Positions 26,457 to 35,395 are shown, numbered from the stretch's first letter. The stretch is DNA of 64,000 bases from Actinotignum schaalii FB123-CNA-2 (GCF_000411135.1 NZ_KE150262.1:288231-352230), one strand, 5' to 3'. Numbers and translations: made by a program. The notes: generated by a model from the sequence alone, not told the origin.

Positions 26457-26478
26457 GACTTCTCCAATTTTCATCAAA

Positions 26479-26494
26479 ACACTAGATATTGTGG
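26479..26494. promoter_or_regulatory. NrdR box, promoter-proximal
   Basis: ACACTAGATATTGTGG matches the NrdR consensus (ACACWATATNTWGTGT) at most positions. It lies 22 bases upstream of the nrdF start codon. NrdR represses ribonucleotide reductase genes when dATP is high. Confidence 0.75.
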
Positions 26495-26509
26495 TCACCT
26501 AAATTTCGA

Positions 26510-26525
26510 CCACTAGATATAGTGT
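26510..26525. promoter_or_regulatory. NrdR box, distal
   Basis: CCACTAGATATAGTGT is the second NrdR-like box. The box centres are 31 bases apart, close to three helical turns, the arrangement needed for co-operative NrdR binding on one face of the DNA. Confidence 0.75.
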
Positions 26526-26621
26526 CGCATTGCGGGCGCCTAGGACTTAAGGCTCGCCGTAGTGGTGTGTGTCATAACGACGACGCCGCGCCTTCCCCAC
26601 CAGCATTCCGGCTACGAAAAA

Positions 26622-26656
26622 CACCCCCGAGCCGGCTAGACGCCAACTCGGGGGTG
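26622..26656 (-). terminator. Terminator of the FMN reductase gene
   Basis: CACCCCCGAG and CTCGGGGGTG (10-base arms) form a hairpin; in the minus direction it is followed by GTTTTTCG, a T-tract. This is a good Rho-independent terminator 20 bases after the stop codon, separating the reductase gene from the NrdR-controlled promoter. Confidence 0.75.
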
Positions 26657-26675
26657 CATACGCGATTCGCGCGAG

Positions 26676-27230
26676 TTACTTCTTCTCGACGAGGGCCACG
26701 AAGCGATCAATATAGCCGCGCACGAAGTCCGCGGTATCGGACTTCAGCTTGCCGGACTCATCAAAGAGTTCCGGGGAGCGCCCCAGGAACACTTCGGGCT
26801 GCCCAGGCATGGGCATATCGAAGTAGGAGAGGGCCAGGCGCAGGTTCTTCTGCGAGCTATAGCCGCCCATGCGCCCCACCGAATGGCTGATAATGCCGGC
26901 CGGCTTATTCTTCCAGGCCACATCACTATTGGGCTTGGAACCGATGTCCACGGCGTTCTTCAGGCAAGCCGGCACGGTGCGATTATTTTCCGGCGTGACG
27001 AAGAGGATGCCATCGCTGGCCTTAATGGTTTCCCGGAAGCTGGTGTAGCTTTCGGGCAAGGGTACGTCCGTCACAGCTGCGTCGTCGTAATCGAAGTTGT
27101 AGAGCGGCAGGTGACCGATCTCCACAATCTCCACCTCGTAACCCTCGGGGAAATAGCCGGCCACTTCGCTCGCAATTTTGCGCGCGTAGGAACCGCGCCG
27201 CAAACTACCCACCAGAATTGAAATCTTCAT
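26676..27230 (-). CDS. NADPH-dependent FMN reductase family protein
   Basis: This 184-residue flavodoxin-like oxidoreductase is related to ChrR/YieF and azoreductases. The flavin-phosphate loop GSLRRGSYARKIA (residues 8-20) is intact, and FVTPENNRTVPACLKNAVD matches the family motif for flavin and dimer contacts. ATG 27230 was chosen because family similarity starts there (MKISILVGS); the upstream frame is low-complexity. It lies directly upstream of nrdF on the same strand but has its own terminator, so co-transcription is not indicated. General roles are quinone or nitro reduction; a link to nrdF is speculation. Confidence 0.85.
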   Translation of the reverse strand: MKISILVGSLRRGSYARKIASEVAGYFPEGYEVEIVEIGHLPLYNFDYDDAAVTDVPLPESYTSFRETIKASDGILFVTPENNRTVPACLKNAVDIGSKPNSDVAWKNKPAGIISHSVGRMGGYSSQKNLRLALSYFDMPMPGQPEVFLGRSPELFDESGKLKSDTADFVRGYIDRFVALVEKK

Positions 27231-27323
27231 AAGTATCCCGCGCTTTTCACTCGTATCTTGACTGGGTGTGCCGCGCCCGGCCGCCGCCACAGGCGCCGAA
27301 GCGGACGCTGCCACCATCATAGG

Positions 27324-29168
27324 CTAGGCCCGCTTGCGGGTGTAGAGCACCACCCCACCCACGCAGAGGAGGGCCAGGGTGACCGCGAGGGGGTCGATAA
27401 CCTCGGAACCGGAATGGGCAAGGTTATTCCCGAGTTTCTTACCTTCACGTTCCAGCTGGGCGATTTGCTCGGGCGATAGCTCGCAAGGCTGACCATCGGC
27501 AGTGCGGCCTTCCCACACCGTTTCGGTGCCGCCACCGCTGGAACCGAACCACTGCTGGCCCACCAGCTGTCCGAAGGTACCCGATTCGAAAACGGCCATC
27601 TTGCCGGGTCCGGAAACGCTGGTGACGCTCAGGGTAAGTTCGCCGGTGGTCGCTTCGCGGAAGCTGGGATGCTGGGTATTCGCACCCAGCCACGGCACTC
27701 CGGAGACCTGGCTGGAGGAAATCATGTAGATGCGCTCGCCGGCGCCGGCCACGAAATCGATGCCGGCCGGCGCGGTGGTGGCCGCGGCCTCCCCCAAGCC
27801 GAAGCTCAGGGATGCCGGGTCGAGCCACTGCCCGGAATTATCGTCCTTGACGGCGGCGCGCAGCTGCCCGCCGTCCACCACCGCGCCCAGGTCATAGTGG
27901 CCGCTATTGGCGGTGCCATTTCCCCCGACGTTGAAAGTCAGGGTGGTGGTGGTTGATAGGCGGGTGCCGTCTTTCGCGGTGGCGTTCAAGGCCAGGCCCA
28001 CCGTGTAGGTACCCGGCTGGGTGAAGACCCAATTGGGATGCACGTGGGTATTGGCCGGGATCGTATGCGAGCCGCTGGCACCGCCGCTCGCGGTACGTTC
28101 CACCGGGGTGGGGATGCAGACCGGCGCGGCGGGCGCTTGCGCTGCTTGGCCGGCCGGAGATTGGGGCGCTTGAGCCGCGGGCGCCTGGCCCGAGGGTGCC
28201 TGCGTAGCGCCGCCGCCCGGTGCCGGGGCACCGTTCGCACCGCCCGCGCCGTTCGCGCCATTGGCACTGTTCCCACCGTTCGCACCATTAACTCCACCGG
28301 TCGGGGTGCCACTCGGAGCCGCACCGCTTCCCCCATTGCCAGCTCCCGGGGCGGAGGATCCGCCGCCCGGAGTAGATGAATCGCCCGGCGCGCCAGCGGC
28401 GCCGTCGTTCCCACTACCGGAACCGCTACCGGAGCCACCGTTATCGTGACCCTGCGCGGCCGCAATCGCGGCGTCGCCCACCGCCCAGGTGTACGTGCGC
28501 GCGGGCGCGGTGAGGGTACCGCCGGGGGTATCCACTTCGGCCCGCACCGTCATGCGGTAGGTACCGGGCGCGGAGAAGAGCCAATTCGCGTGCTGGTGCG
28601 CGGGTTCGGGCTGGGCGATCACGCTGCCGGGCGCCATTTGGAAGCTCGGAACTCCGGCCGCGTCGCGCAGAATCGGGTTGAGGGTGGCGAAATTCGTTTC
28701 CCACAGGAAGACCTTGCCGGGGCCTTCGAGTTGCTCCACCACGAAACGTACCGCTGTACCGCCCAGCTGGCGCGCCGCCCCGGAATCCCAGCCAGGCCAT
28801 ACAATTCCGGCCTGCTGCACCTGGTCAAGCAGAAAGCCGGGTGTACCCAGCTGCGGAACCGCTGCAGATTTGGTAGTAAAAGTTTTCTCCACCACGCCGA
28901 CCACGGTTTCTTCAGGGGCACGCTCCACCCCGGTGCCGGTGGCGTCTTCTTTGAGATTGAGGGAGATGGTGCCGTCTGTATCTGCGGCGATATTGAAGAG
29001 GTCCATATGCCCGGAGGTGAGAACGGTGGGCTGCCCGGCCCCCGCCCCCGCGGGCGCTGCCGGCGCCGGTGCAGCCTCGGCGGCAGGAAGGAATGCTCCC
29101 CACCCGGCTAGGAGCGCCGCCATGGCGCCCGCCAGCCCCGCCGCAGCACGCCGTGTGAGTGCTGTCAT
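27324..29168 (-). CDS. Surface-anchored choice-of-anchor M / ABC-associated repeat protein (1)
   Basis: This is a 614-residue secreted protein. The signal peptide ends near residue 32. Two modules of the actinobacterial ABC-transporter-associated repeat occur: the first opens with LTSGHMDLFNIAADTDG and carries HANWLFSAPGTYRMTV, the second has HPNWVFTQPGTYTVGL. A Gly/Ser/Ala/Pro linker separates them, and a third related segment near the end begins SGHYDLGAVVDGG. The C-terminus has a membrane helix and RKRA; LAHSG before it may be a degenerate sortase motif. The His-rich modules probably bind metal ions at the surface. Related genes often sit beside metal ABC transporters, but none is adjacent here. 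It is divergent from the next gene across a Zur-like box. Confidence 0.82.
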   Translation of the reverse strand: MTALTRRAAAGLAGAMAALLAGWGAFLPAAEAAPAPAAPAGAGAGQPTVLTSGHMDLFNIAADTDGTISLNLKEDATGTGVERAPEETVVGVVEKTFTTKSAAVPQLGTPGFLLDQVQQAGIVWPGWDSGAARQLGGTAVRFVVEQLEGPGKVFLWETNFATLNPILRDAAGVPSFQMAPGSVIAQPEPAHQHANWLFSAPGTYRMTVRAEVDTPGGTLTAPARTYTWAVGDAAIAAAQGHDNGGSGSGSGSGNDGAAGAPGDSSTPGGGSSAPGAGNGGSGAAPSGTPTGGVNGANGGNSANGANGAGGANGAPAPGGGATQAPSGQAPAAQAPQSPAGQAAQAPAAPVCIPTPVERTASGGASGSHTIPANTHVHPNWVFTQPGTYTVGLALNATAKDGTRLSTTTTLTFNVGGNGTANSGHYDLGAVVDGGQLRAAVKDDNSGQWLDPASLSFGLGEAAATTAPAGIDFVAGAGERIYMISSSQVSGVPWLGANTQHPSFREATTGELTLSVTSVSGPGKMAVFESGTFGQLVGQQWFGSSGGGTETVWEGRTADGQPCELSPEQIAQLEREGKKLGNNLAHSGSEVIDPLAVTLALLCVGGVVLYTRKRA

Positions 29169-29208
29169 GACTTTCCTTTCCTTGCAGTACTTGCGCCACC
29201 TAGCCTAT

Positions 29209-29231
29209 TTGATAACAATAATGATTATCAA
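29209..29231. promoter_or_regulatory. Zur-like box between the two surface-protein genes
   Basis: TTGATAA and TTATCAA are the ends of a 23-bp imperfect palindrome rich in A and T (centre CAATAATGA). This is the form of Zur/Fur-family operators (TGATAATNATTATCA). It lies 41 bases from one start codon and 61 from the other, placed to repress both divergent genes when zinc is plentiful. Confidence 0.7.
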
Positions 29232-29292
29232 TAAGGGGTGATGTGGTTGTCTCTCACCCGGACTGCCGCACACCGAAACGGAAAGAGACAGA

Positions 29293-32200
29293 ATGGCACG
29301 ACGCCTCCTCGCGGCCCTGGCCGCCGCCGCGCTCACCGCCGGAATAGTTCCGGCCGCAGCGGCCGCCCCGGATGACGGAAAGATTGTCACAACGACGGCG
29401 CATGTGGACGCCCCCAAAGTTTTTTGGGAAAACGGTACGTTCGTGCTGAAAAATGAAGCCTATGACGAGCTGTATCCGCTGGAGAAGACCGTCAATTGGG
29501 TCGGGCGCGGCTACGCGCGCAGTGGCTCGAATCAGGGCGGGCAGCAGTATATTTTCCTACCCCCGGATAATGAAGCTTACGGGCACCTGCGCAAGGTGGC
29601 CGAACGCTGGTATTCCGCGCCGGGCATGCCCAGCGGCCCCTTCCCCATCTGGGCCGGTTTCGGTGCGGATGCCGGCATTCCGGTGGAGCAATTCCGCAAC
29701 GGCACCTTCGCCCTCGAGCTGACCAAGTTCGACGGCCCGGGGCGCATGGAAGCCTTCATGACCAATATGGATCTTTACCTCCCGCTGTTCTCCAGCCACG
29801 AGACGGGGAGGCGGGTCTCCTACCTGGTGCCCGGCAGCCACACCCATAACGAGACCGCTTTCACCAAGCCGGGGCGCTACACCCTGACCTACCGCGCCAT
29901 CGCACGCGGGGTGGACGGCAAGATTATCGCCTCGCAGGAGATTCCGTTTGTGTGGCAGGTGGGTGGTACCCGCCCGGCCAAGGAGGCGGGTCCCGATCTG
30001 GCTACCGCGTTCAACGCCGCCCCCACCGGGGATACGTCCGGTTACCGTTTCTCCCTCGCCCCATACGAGGGCCGCGAGCATGACGCGGATGACCAGCTCA
30101 CCGAGCTGCGTTTCGATGCCGGTTCGGAAACGGTGGCGGGGAAGGTGCAGTTCTTCCTGGATGGTTACTTCCTAGCCGAGGTGCCGGTGGAGAAAGGGCA
30201 GGCGCGCTGGGCGGAGATGATCGGCTCGGGTGCTTCGAATTTCCAGGCGGTTTTCGTGCCCGGCACCCCGGGAACGGGCGGCACGGCCGGCACGCCCAAG
30301 GCCGACGGCGCAGCTAATTCGGCTCCCGGCGCTCAGGCCACCACCGGGGCCCGCTGGGTTTCCGCCCCGGTCTCCTACGCCTTTGGCGATGCGGAGGCCA
30401 GCACCTCGGAGAGCGCCGCTCAGCTGCCCGAGCCCCATTCGCAGGACCCGGCGCCGGCCATGGAGGGCGGGGAGTATACGCCGTCGTCCTTCGATTACAC
30501 GGTGCGCACGGAAAAGACGGCCACCGGAAACGTGACCACCTCGGTTGCTTTTGCGGATCCGAAGGTGCGCGCGTACGTGCACGGCGGTTACTACGCGAAA
30601 GCGGAGGATAAGTACCCCGATTGTGAAGTGAATATGGTGACGGATTCGCGGGGCGTGGCCACCGTGACCCAGGGCGATTCCTGGTGCGAGGGCTACCATC
30701 TCAAGCTCAGCATTGACCCGCATCCGGAAGTGAATATGAGCGCGGCCGCCGACGTGCACTTCGGCACCATGGATCTGAGCGCCCCGCAAAGCTATTCCGG
30801 GCGGCTCGCCGCAGCTCCCGCGATTGGTACCGGCACCCAACCGGCCCCCGCACCGCAGCCTGAGCCGGCGCCGGAGCCTGAGCCCGGGCCGAATCCAGCG
30901 CCGAACCCTAGCCCGAATCCTGGGCCGAATCCGCCCGCGCCGGCGCCCACGCCTTCCGTTTCGCCTAGCGCTCCCGCACCAGCTCCCGCACCGAAGCCCG
31001 CCCCGTCGCGCACCATTTTGCGCCGCGGCCACGTGGATCTGCAGGCGATGCCGGGTGAGGGCGGCCCGGGCGTCGCCCTCAAGGACGACACCCTCGAGCA
31101 CGCCACCACCTCGGTGCAGCGCGATGTGAGCACGGTGGCGCTGGCGGTGCCCGATTCGGCGAAGTCCCCGCGAGCGAAGGGCGCGGTTTTTGATTTCCTT
31201 GGCGCGGAGGGCGAGCGGCTCTACCAGCTGCCCCAGAACTGGGATCGTTCGCATATTTGGCCCGGGTGGTCCACGGAGAGCTACCGCAAGCCCACGCGTT
31301 TCCACGTGGAGCCGGAGTCGATTCCGGCCGGCGCGCAGTATCACGCCTACGCGCTGAGCGGCTTCGGGAACGTGGATCGGCTTTTCGACACCTCGCGCAC
31401 CGCTCTTGACCTGCCCGATCCCACACATCAGCACGCCGGGTGGGCCTTCACGCAGCCGGGCGTGTACGTGTTGCGGGTGTGGTACGACGACGCCGCAGCC
31501 GCGCCGGAAGCTTCCGGCGCGGGCGGGGCCAATCGGGCGGGCCGCCTAGTTTTCTTGGTCGGGGATGAGACGATCGCCGGTTACGAGCAGGGCACCGTGA
31601 GCATCCCCGGCGATCCCGCCGCTCCCGAACCGGGCGGTGCGGATCATCCCTCCGTGGATCCCAATCCGGGTGGGAAGCCCAATCCGGGTGGTGGGAATCC
31701 TGGCGGCACGCCGAATCCGGGTGGAAACCCTGGAGGTAACCCCGGAGATAACCCGGGCGGCACCGTTAATCCGGGTGGTGCGCCCACGCCGGGCGCCACT
31801 CCCGCACCGCAGCCGTCGGCCACACCCGGAACACCGGGGGGCATTAGCACACAGAAACCGAATCCGCGGCCGGGCATACCCGGCCCTGGAAATAATCCCG
31901 GGAATAAGCCGCTAACCCCGGGCGGGCCGCCCGCACCCGCTCCGCTTCCGGAGAATCCCGGGGCGAAGGCGCTGCCGCCGAGTGGCAACGCACCGCTCAG
32001 CCCCGGTGGCGGCGCCACCCTCACGGGTAACCGGGTAGTTGGCGCACCACAGGCCGCTGGCGGCGGGGCACCGCGCCCCATCTCCCCCGCTCCGGCGAAG
32101 GCCGGTGGGCCGGCGGCCGGGAAAGCGGCGGCTCCCTCCGCTACTCCGTCGGCGAGTGCCACGCCCGGTGCTGGCACGCCCTCCGGTTCCGCCTTCGTTG

Positions 32201-32385
32201 GCATGCCCAATGGCGCGGCGGGCCAGGGCAATCAGGCGGCTGCCGGCGCAAATGCCGATGCTTCGGCGAGCGGCTGGGATCGGAGCATTAAGCTGAGCAC
32301 CCTGGCGAAGATCATGGGCGTGATCGCTTTGTGTGCCCTGTGCCTGGGCGGCGGCGTCGCCCTGGAACGCCACCGGCGCAAGTAA
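29293..32385 (+). CDS. Surface-anchored ABC-associated repeat protein (2)
   Basis: This is a 1030-residue secreted protein. The signal peptide ends near AAAAPDD (about residue 25). The first repeat module (about residues 30-220) has HTHNETAFTKPGRYTLTYRA; the second (about 578-760) has LRRGHVDLQAMPGEGG and THQHAGWAFTQPGVYVLRVW. Between them are an immunoglobulin-like stretch and a PAP/PEP-rich linker. Residues 770-1000 are Pro/Gly-rich (PNPGGNPGGNPG), a collagen-like or wall-spanning stalk. The end is a membrane helix plus ERHRRK, with no LPXTG. It is probably a zinc-regulated metal-binding surface protein, sharing the control region with the divergent gene. The terminator is at 32425. Confidence 0.82.
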   Translation: MARRLLAALAAAALTAGIVPAAAAAPDDGKIVTTTAHVDAPKVFWENGTFVLKNEAYDELYPLEKTVNWVGRGYARSGSNQGGQQYIFLPPDNEAYGHLRKVAERWYSAPGMPSGPFPIWAGFGADAGIPVEQFRNGTFALELTKFDGPGRMEAFMTNMDLYLPLFSSHETGRRVSYLVPGSHTHNETAFTKPGRYTLTYRAIARGVDGKIIASQEIPFVWQVGGTRPAKEAGPDLATAFNAAPTGDTSGYRFSLAPYEGREHDADDQLTELRFDAGSETVAGKVQFFLDGYFLAEVPVEKGQARWAEMIGSGASNFQAVFVPGTPGTGGTAGTPKADGAANSAPGAQATTGARWVSAPVSYAFGDAEASTSESAAQLPEPHSQDPAPAMEGGEYTPSSFDYTVRTEKTATGNVTTSVAFADPKVRAYVHGGYYAKAEDKYPDCEVNMVTDSRGVATVTQGDSWCEGYHLKLSIDPHPEVNMSAAADVHFGTMDLSAPQSYSGRLAAAPAIGTGTQPAPAPQPEPAPEPEPGPNPAPNPSPNPGPNPPAPAPTPSVSPSAPAPAPAPKPAPSRTILRRGHVDLQAMPGEGGPGVALKDDTLEHATTSVQRDVSTVALAVPDSAKSPRAKGAVFDFLGAEGERLYQLPQNWDRSHIWPGWSTESYRKPTRFHVEPESIPAGAQYHAYALSGFGNVDRLFDTSRTALDLPDPTHQHAGWAFTQPGVYVLRVWYDDAAAAPEASGAGGANRAGRLVFLVGDETIAGYEQGTVSIPGDPAAPEPGGADHPSVDPNPGGKPNPGGGNPGGTPNPGGNPGGNPGDNPGGTVNPGGAPTPGATPAPQPSATPGTPGGISTQKPNPRPGIPGPGNNPGNKPLTPGGPPAPAPLPENPGAKALPPSGNAPLSPGGGATLTGNRVVGAPQAAGGGAPRPISPAPAKAGGPAAGKAAAPSATPSASATPGAGTPSGSAFVGMPNGAAGQGNQAAAGANADASASGWDRSIKLSTLAKIMGVIALCALCLGGGVALERHRRK

Positions 32386-32424
32386 CGCACCTATGAACGG
32401 ACCGGGCCACTAAGGCCCGCCCCT

Positions 32425-32473
32425 ACACCCCGGCGCACCCGAGACCGGATGCGCCGGGGTGTAGTCTGTTTTT
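32425..32473 (+). terminator. Rho-independent terminator
   Basis: ACACCCCGGCGCA and TGCGCCGGGGTGT form a 13-base perfect stem (32425-32462), followed by CTGTTTTT at 32466-32473. It ends the surface-protein transcript. Confidence 0.85.
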
Positions 32474-32517
32474 GGCTGGGCAAAGGCGTCGGCCATACGT
32501 GAAGGAGATGATCTCAG

Positions 32518-33330
32518 GTGAGTGAGAAGATTACCCAAACCGCGGGCCGTGACCAGCTGGGAGATTTCGCCCCGCTTTTTGCCGAGCTCAATGACGACGT
32601 TCTTTTTGGGCGGGTGTGGAATCAGCCCGCGCTGTCTCTCAAAACGAAGTGCGTGGTGACGGTGGTGGCTCTCATGGCTTCCGGGATCACGGATTCTTCG
32701 CTGCGCTATCACCTGGAGAACGCGAAGAATCACGGGGTGACTCGGGAGGAGATCGCTGCGATTGTCACGCATGCGGCCATGTACGTAGGTTGGCCGAAGG
32801 CTTGGGCGGTTTTCAATCTGGCGAAGGATGTGTGGAGTAGTGATGCCGAGGCTGCGGGTGCGGATGGTAGCGCTGGCGCCAATCCTGGCACGGATGCGCT
32901 AAGTGCCAAGGAACGCCACGCGCGCGAATGCCTCTTCCCCATCGGTGACCCCAATGACGGTTTTGCTCAGTATTTCATCGGGCAGAGCTACCTCGCGCCG
33001 GTCTCCACCAGCCAGGTTCCCATGTACAACGTGACGTTCGAGCCGGGCTGCCGCAATAACTGGCATATTCACCACGCCTCCAGCGGCGGCGGCCAAATCC
33101 TTATCTGCGTGGCCGGCCGCGGATTCCACCAGGCCTGGGGGCATCCGGTGGAAGAAATGCTGCCCGGGGATGTGATCAATGTGCCGGCGGGCACCAAACA
33201 CTGGCACGGGGCCGCGCCCGATAGCTGGTTCTCCCACCTGGCTGTGGAGGTTCCCGGCACGGACACCTCCAACGAGTGGCTTGAGCCGGTGAGCGATGCG
33301 GAGTATGCGCGGCTGACTGCGCGAGGCTGA
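32518..33330 (+). CDS. Carboxymuconolactone decarboxylase-cupin fusion
   Basis: This 270-residue soluble protein has two domains. Residues 1-110 are a carboxymuconolactone decarboxylase/AhpD-like helical domain (LSLKTKCVVTVVALMAS, then ENAKNHGVTREEIAAIVTHAA), but it lacks the CxxC of AhpD. Residues 135-265 are a cupin with metal-binding histidines (NNWHIHHASSGGGQ and GTKHWHGAAPDSWFSHLAVE). Fusions of this type occur in bacteria and are annotated only by domain. A GTG start follows GAAGGAG. Isolated by terminators, it seems monocistronic. The substrate is unknown. Confidence 0.85.
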   Translation: MSEKITQTAGRDQLGDFAPLFAELNDDVLFGRVWNQPALSLKTKCVVTVVALMASGITDSSLRYHLENAKNHGVTREEIAAIVTHAAMYVGWPKAWAVFNLAKDVWSSDAEAAGADGSAGANPGTDALSAKERHARECLFPIGDPNDGFAQYFIGQSYLAPVSTSQVPMYNVTFEPGCRNNWHIHHASSGGGQILICVAGRGFHQAWGHPVEEMLPGDVINVPAGTKHWHGAAPDSWFSHLAVEVPGTDTSNEWLEPVSDAEYARLTARG

Positions 33331-33376
33331 CCTCCCAAAATTCACACCTCATCCATCGAAGATTACCGGGCGGGTG

Positions 33377-33434
33377 GTATTTTTCTGAGCTGTACTTCGC
33401 ATGTACGACATATGCACTACAGCTCTGAAAACAC
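33377..33434. repeat. Dispersed palindromic element, copy 3
   Basis: GTATTTTTCTGAGC and GCTCTGAAAACAC form the imperfect arms. The core TGTACTTCGCATGTACGACA is identical to copy 1. It occupies the 337-base gap between the cupin fusion and the MFS gene, where no gene is evident; the rest of the gap holds the terminator at 33547. Confidence 0.7.
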
Positions 33435-33546
33435 ATGCCTCCCCCGCAGGGTGTGATGTGATTATTGAGGTCAGTGGGAAAATACCATCATCGGGATTGC
33501 CACGTGAGGAATCTGGACCGCTTCGAAAGCACATCAGCTTTAACGA

Positions 33547-33590
33547 GGTGTGGGTGCGTACCGCAGAAATCTGCAATACGCACCCACACC
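33547..33590 (-). terminator. Terminator of the MFS gene
   Basis: Perfect 14-base arms GGTGTGGGTGCGTA (33547-33560) and TACGCACCCACACC (33577-33590) lie about 80 bases past the MFS stop codon. The stem is strong; the following sequence is A/T-rich but has no long T-run. Confidence 0.65.
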
Positions 33591-33667
33591 TATGTAAATA
33601 TGCCTACGCGTGCGGCAGTCACACCCGCCGCCCGCGCACCCGCTCCGCGAGCGCGCCGCGCGAAGAA

Positions 33668-35359
33668 CTACGCCTTCTGCTTCTCCACCAGGGCCTGCAA
33701 AGCCTTGGTGTCCAAGCCGGAGAGTTCGTCCACGAGCAGCTGGCGCTCCAGGCGCTGGAGGTCACGCAGCGGCAGCTCGGACAGGCGCGCGATAATCTCC
33801 TGGCGTTCGTCGTCCGGGGCGAGCTGCGGGGCCGGAGCCGCGCTGGGAGCCGAAGCACCCGCGGTGGCAGAGCCCCCGCCCTTGGGTACCGTCGTCGTAA
33901 TAGAAACAATGGCGAGCAGCAAGAACACCAAAGAAACACCCAAGGCGACCATCGCGGCCAGGCGAATCGAGGAGTTATCCGTACGCCCGGACATCGCGAT
34001 CACTTCCGGCACCGGGGCGCCCTGCAGCCCGTAGAAGACCGCCAGCGAAATCGCGGTACCGATCGCCCCACCCAGCGAGGAGGCCATCTTGTAGATACCC
34101 GAACCGGAACCGGCCTGGGAAGCCGGCAGGTTCGAGAGCGCCGCGTCCGTGGACGGGGTGGCGTAGAAAGCCAAGCCCAGGCCGAAGAGGCAGTAGGCGA
34201 TTACCGCCATGAGCACGTACTGGCCGATAAGCAGGTGCGTGGTCATGAGCAGCCCGCAGGCCACGATGGTGATGAGGCAGCCCCAGATCATCGGCTTGCG
34301 CGGCCCGAAACGCTGGAGGAGTTTCTCGCCGATACGGATGAAGGCGATAATGCACACGCCGTAGCCCAGCGAAAGCAGGCCGGCATCGAAAGCGGTGTAG
34401 AGCGAACCGTCCGCCTTGTGCCCGGCCAGCTGGATGACCTGCTGGCTAATAATAAGCATGCCGATGGTGCCGTTTACCAGGAAGTTGGAGATCGTGGCAC
34501 CCGTGAAGGTGGTGTTCTTGAAAAGCGCGAAATCAATGAAGGGGTTCGCCTGCTTGCGTTCCCACCCGAAGAAGAGCGCGTAAGAAACCACCGCGAGCGC
34601 GGTGAGCAGAAGCGTTGCCGCGCTGCCCCAGCCGAGTTTCGAGCCGTAGAGCAGCACGATCATGAGCCCGAGGGTGCCGGCGATGAAGAGCACCAGGCCG
34701 ATGGCGTCGAAGCTCTTGCGCGGGCCGGTGCTTTCCACCCGGTTTTCCGGGGTGCCCAGGATCATGAGGAAGGCGAGTACGGAAATAATAATCGAGGCGA
34801 TGAAGATTCCGCGCCAGCCCACGAATTGCACCACGGTGCCGCCGAAAATCGCGGCCAGGCCGGAGCCACCCCAGGAACCAATCGACCACATGGACACCGC
34901 GCGCTGGCGGGCCGGGCCATCCCAGTAGGCCTTCACGAGGGCCATCGAGGCCGGCATAATGCAGGCCGCACCCAGGCCCTGGATCGCGCGCCCGGTCAGC
35001 AGCAGCGGCAGCGCCACGCCCCCGGCCGCGAAAATAAGCAGCAGCGAACCGGCGGCGTTGAGCACAATCCCGAGGAGGGTGATGCGTACGCGCCCGATCT
35101 TATCGGCCAGGCCGCCCATGAGCACCATGAAGAGGCCGGAGAACAGGCCGGTAATGGACACCGCGAGGTTCATCCCGGCCGCGTCCACGCTGCCGAGGTC
35201 CTCCATAATATTGGGTGCCACGGTGGCGGCAGTTCCGGCGAACAGCCAGAAGGTCACCACCGCGAGGACGATGCCCCACAGCAGTTTTTCGGTGCCGCGG
35301 TAGCCGGTTTCTTGCGGCGGGTTACCGGCCGGCGCCTTTGCGCCATTGGTGGTAGCCAT
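33668..35359 (-). CDS. MFS exporter, DHA2 family (14 helices)
   Basis: This 563-residue inner-membrane transporter probably exports drugs or organic ions in exchange for protons. Fourteen hydrophobic segments are visible. The loop 2-3 motif is GGLADKIGRVR, and motif C-like glycine/proline segments occur in helix 5. The last 70 residues are a cytosolic extension that ends in a charged helix (LRDLQRLERQLLVDELSGLD), unusual for the family. ATG 35359 was chosen for the AAAGGA just before it. The M20 peptidase gene lies 36 bases upstream on the same strand, so the two are co-transcribed. Confidence 0.87.
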   Translation of the reverse strand: MATTNGAKAPAGNPPQETGYRGTEKLLWGIVLAVVTFWLFAGTAATVAPNIMEDLGSVDAAGMNLAVSITGLFSGLFMVLMGGLADKIGRVRITLLGIVLNAAGSLLLIFAAGGVALPLLLTGRAIQGLGAACIMPASMALVKAYWDGPARQRAVSMWSIGSWGGSGLAAIFGGTVVQFVGWRGIFIASIIISVLAFLMILGTPENRVESTGPRKSFDAIGLVLFIAGTLGLMIVLLYGSKLGWGSAATLLLTALAVVSYALFFGWERKQANPFIDFALFKNTTFTGATISNFLVNGTIGMLIISQQVIQLAGHKADGSLYTAFDAGLLSLGYGVCIIAFIRIGEKLLQRFGPRKPMIWGCLITIVACGLLMTTHLLIGQYVLMAVIAYCLFGLGLAFYATPSTDAALSNLPASQAGSGSGIYKMASSLGGAIGTAISLAVFYGLQGAPVPEVIAMSGRTDNSSIRLAAMVALGVSLVFLLLAIVSITTTVPKGGGSATAGASAPSAAPAPQLAPDDERQEIIARLSELPLRDLQRLERQLLVDELSGLDTKALQALVEKQKA

Positions 35360-35395
35360 AGTTTTATCCTTTGTCATCGTGGAAATGTGGTCCCG

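Noticed and set aside
26457..26498. Longer NrdF starting at GTG 26498
   Set aside because: The GTG lies between two NrdR boxes. ATG 26456 has GGAGAAG before it and gives the usual family length.
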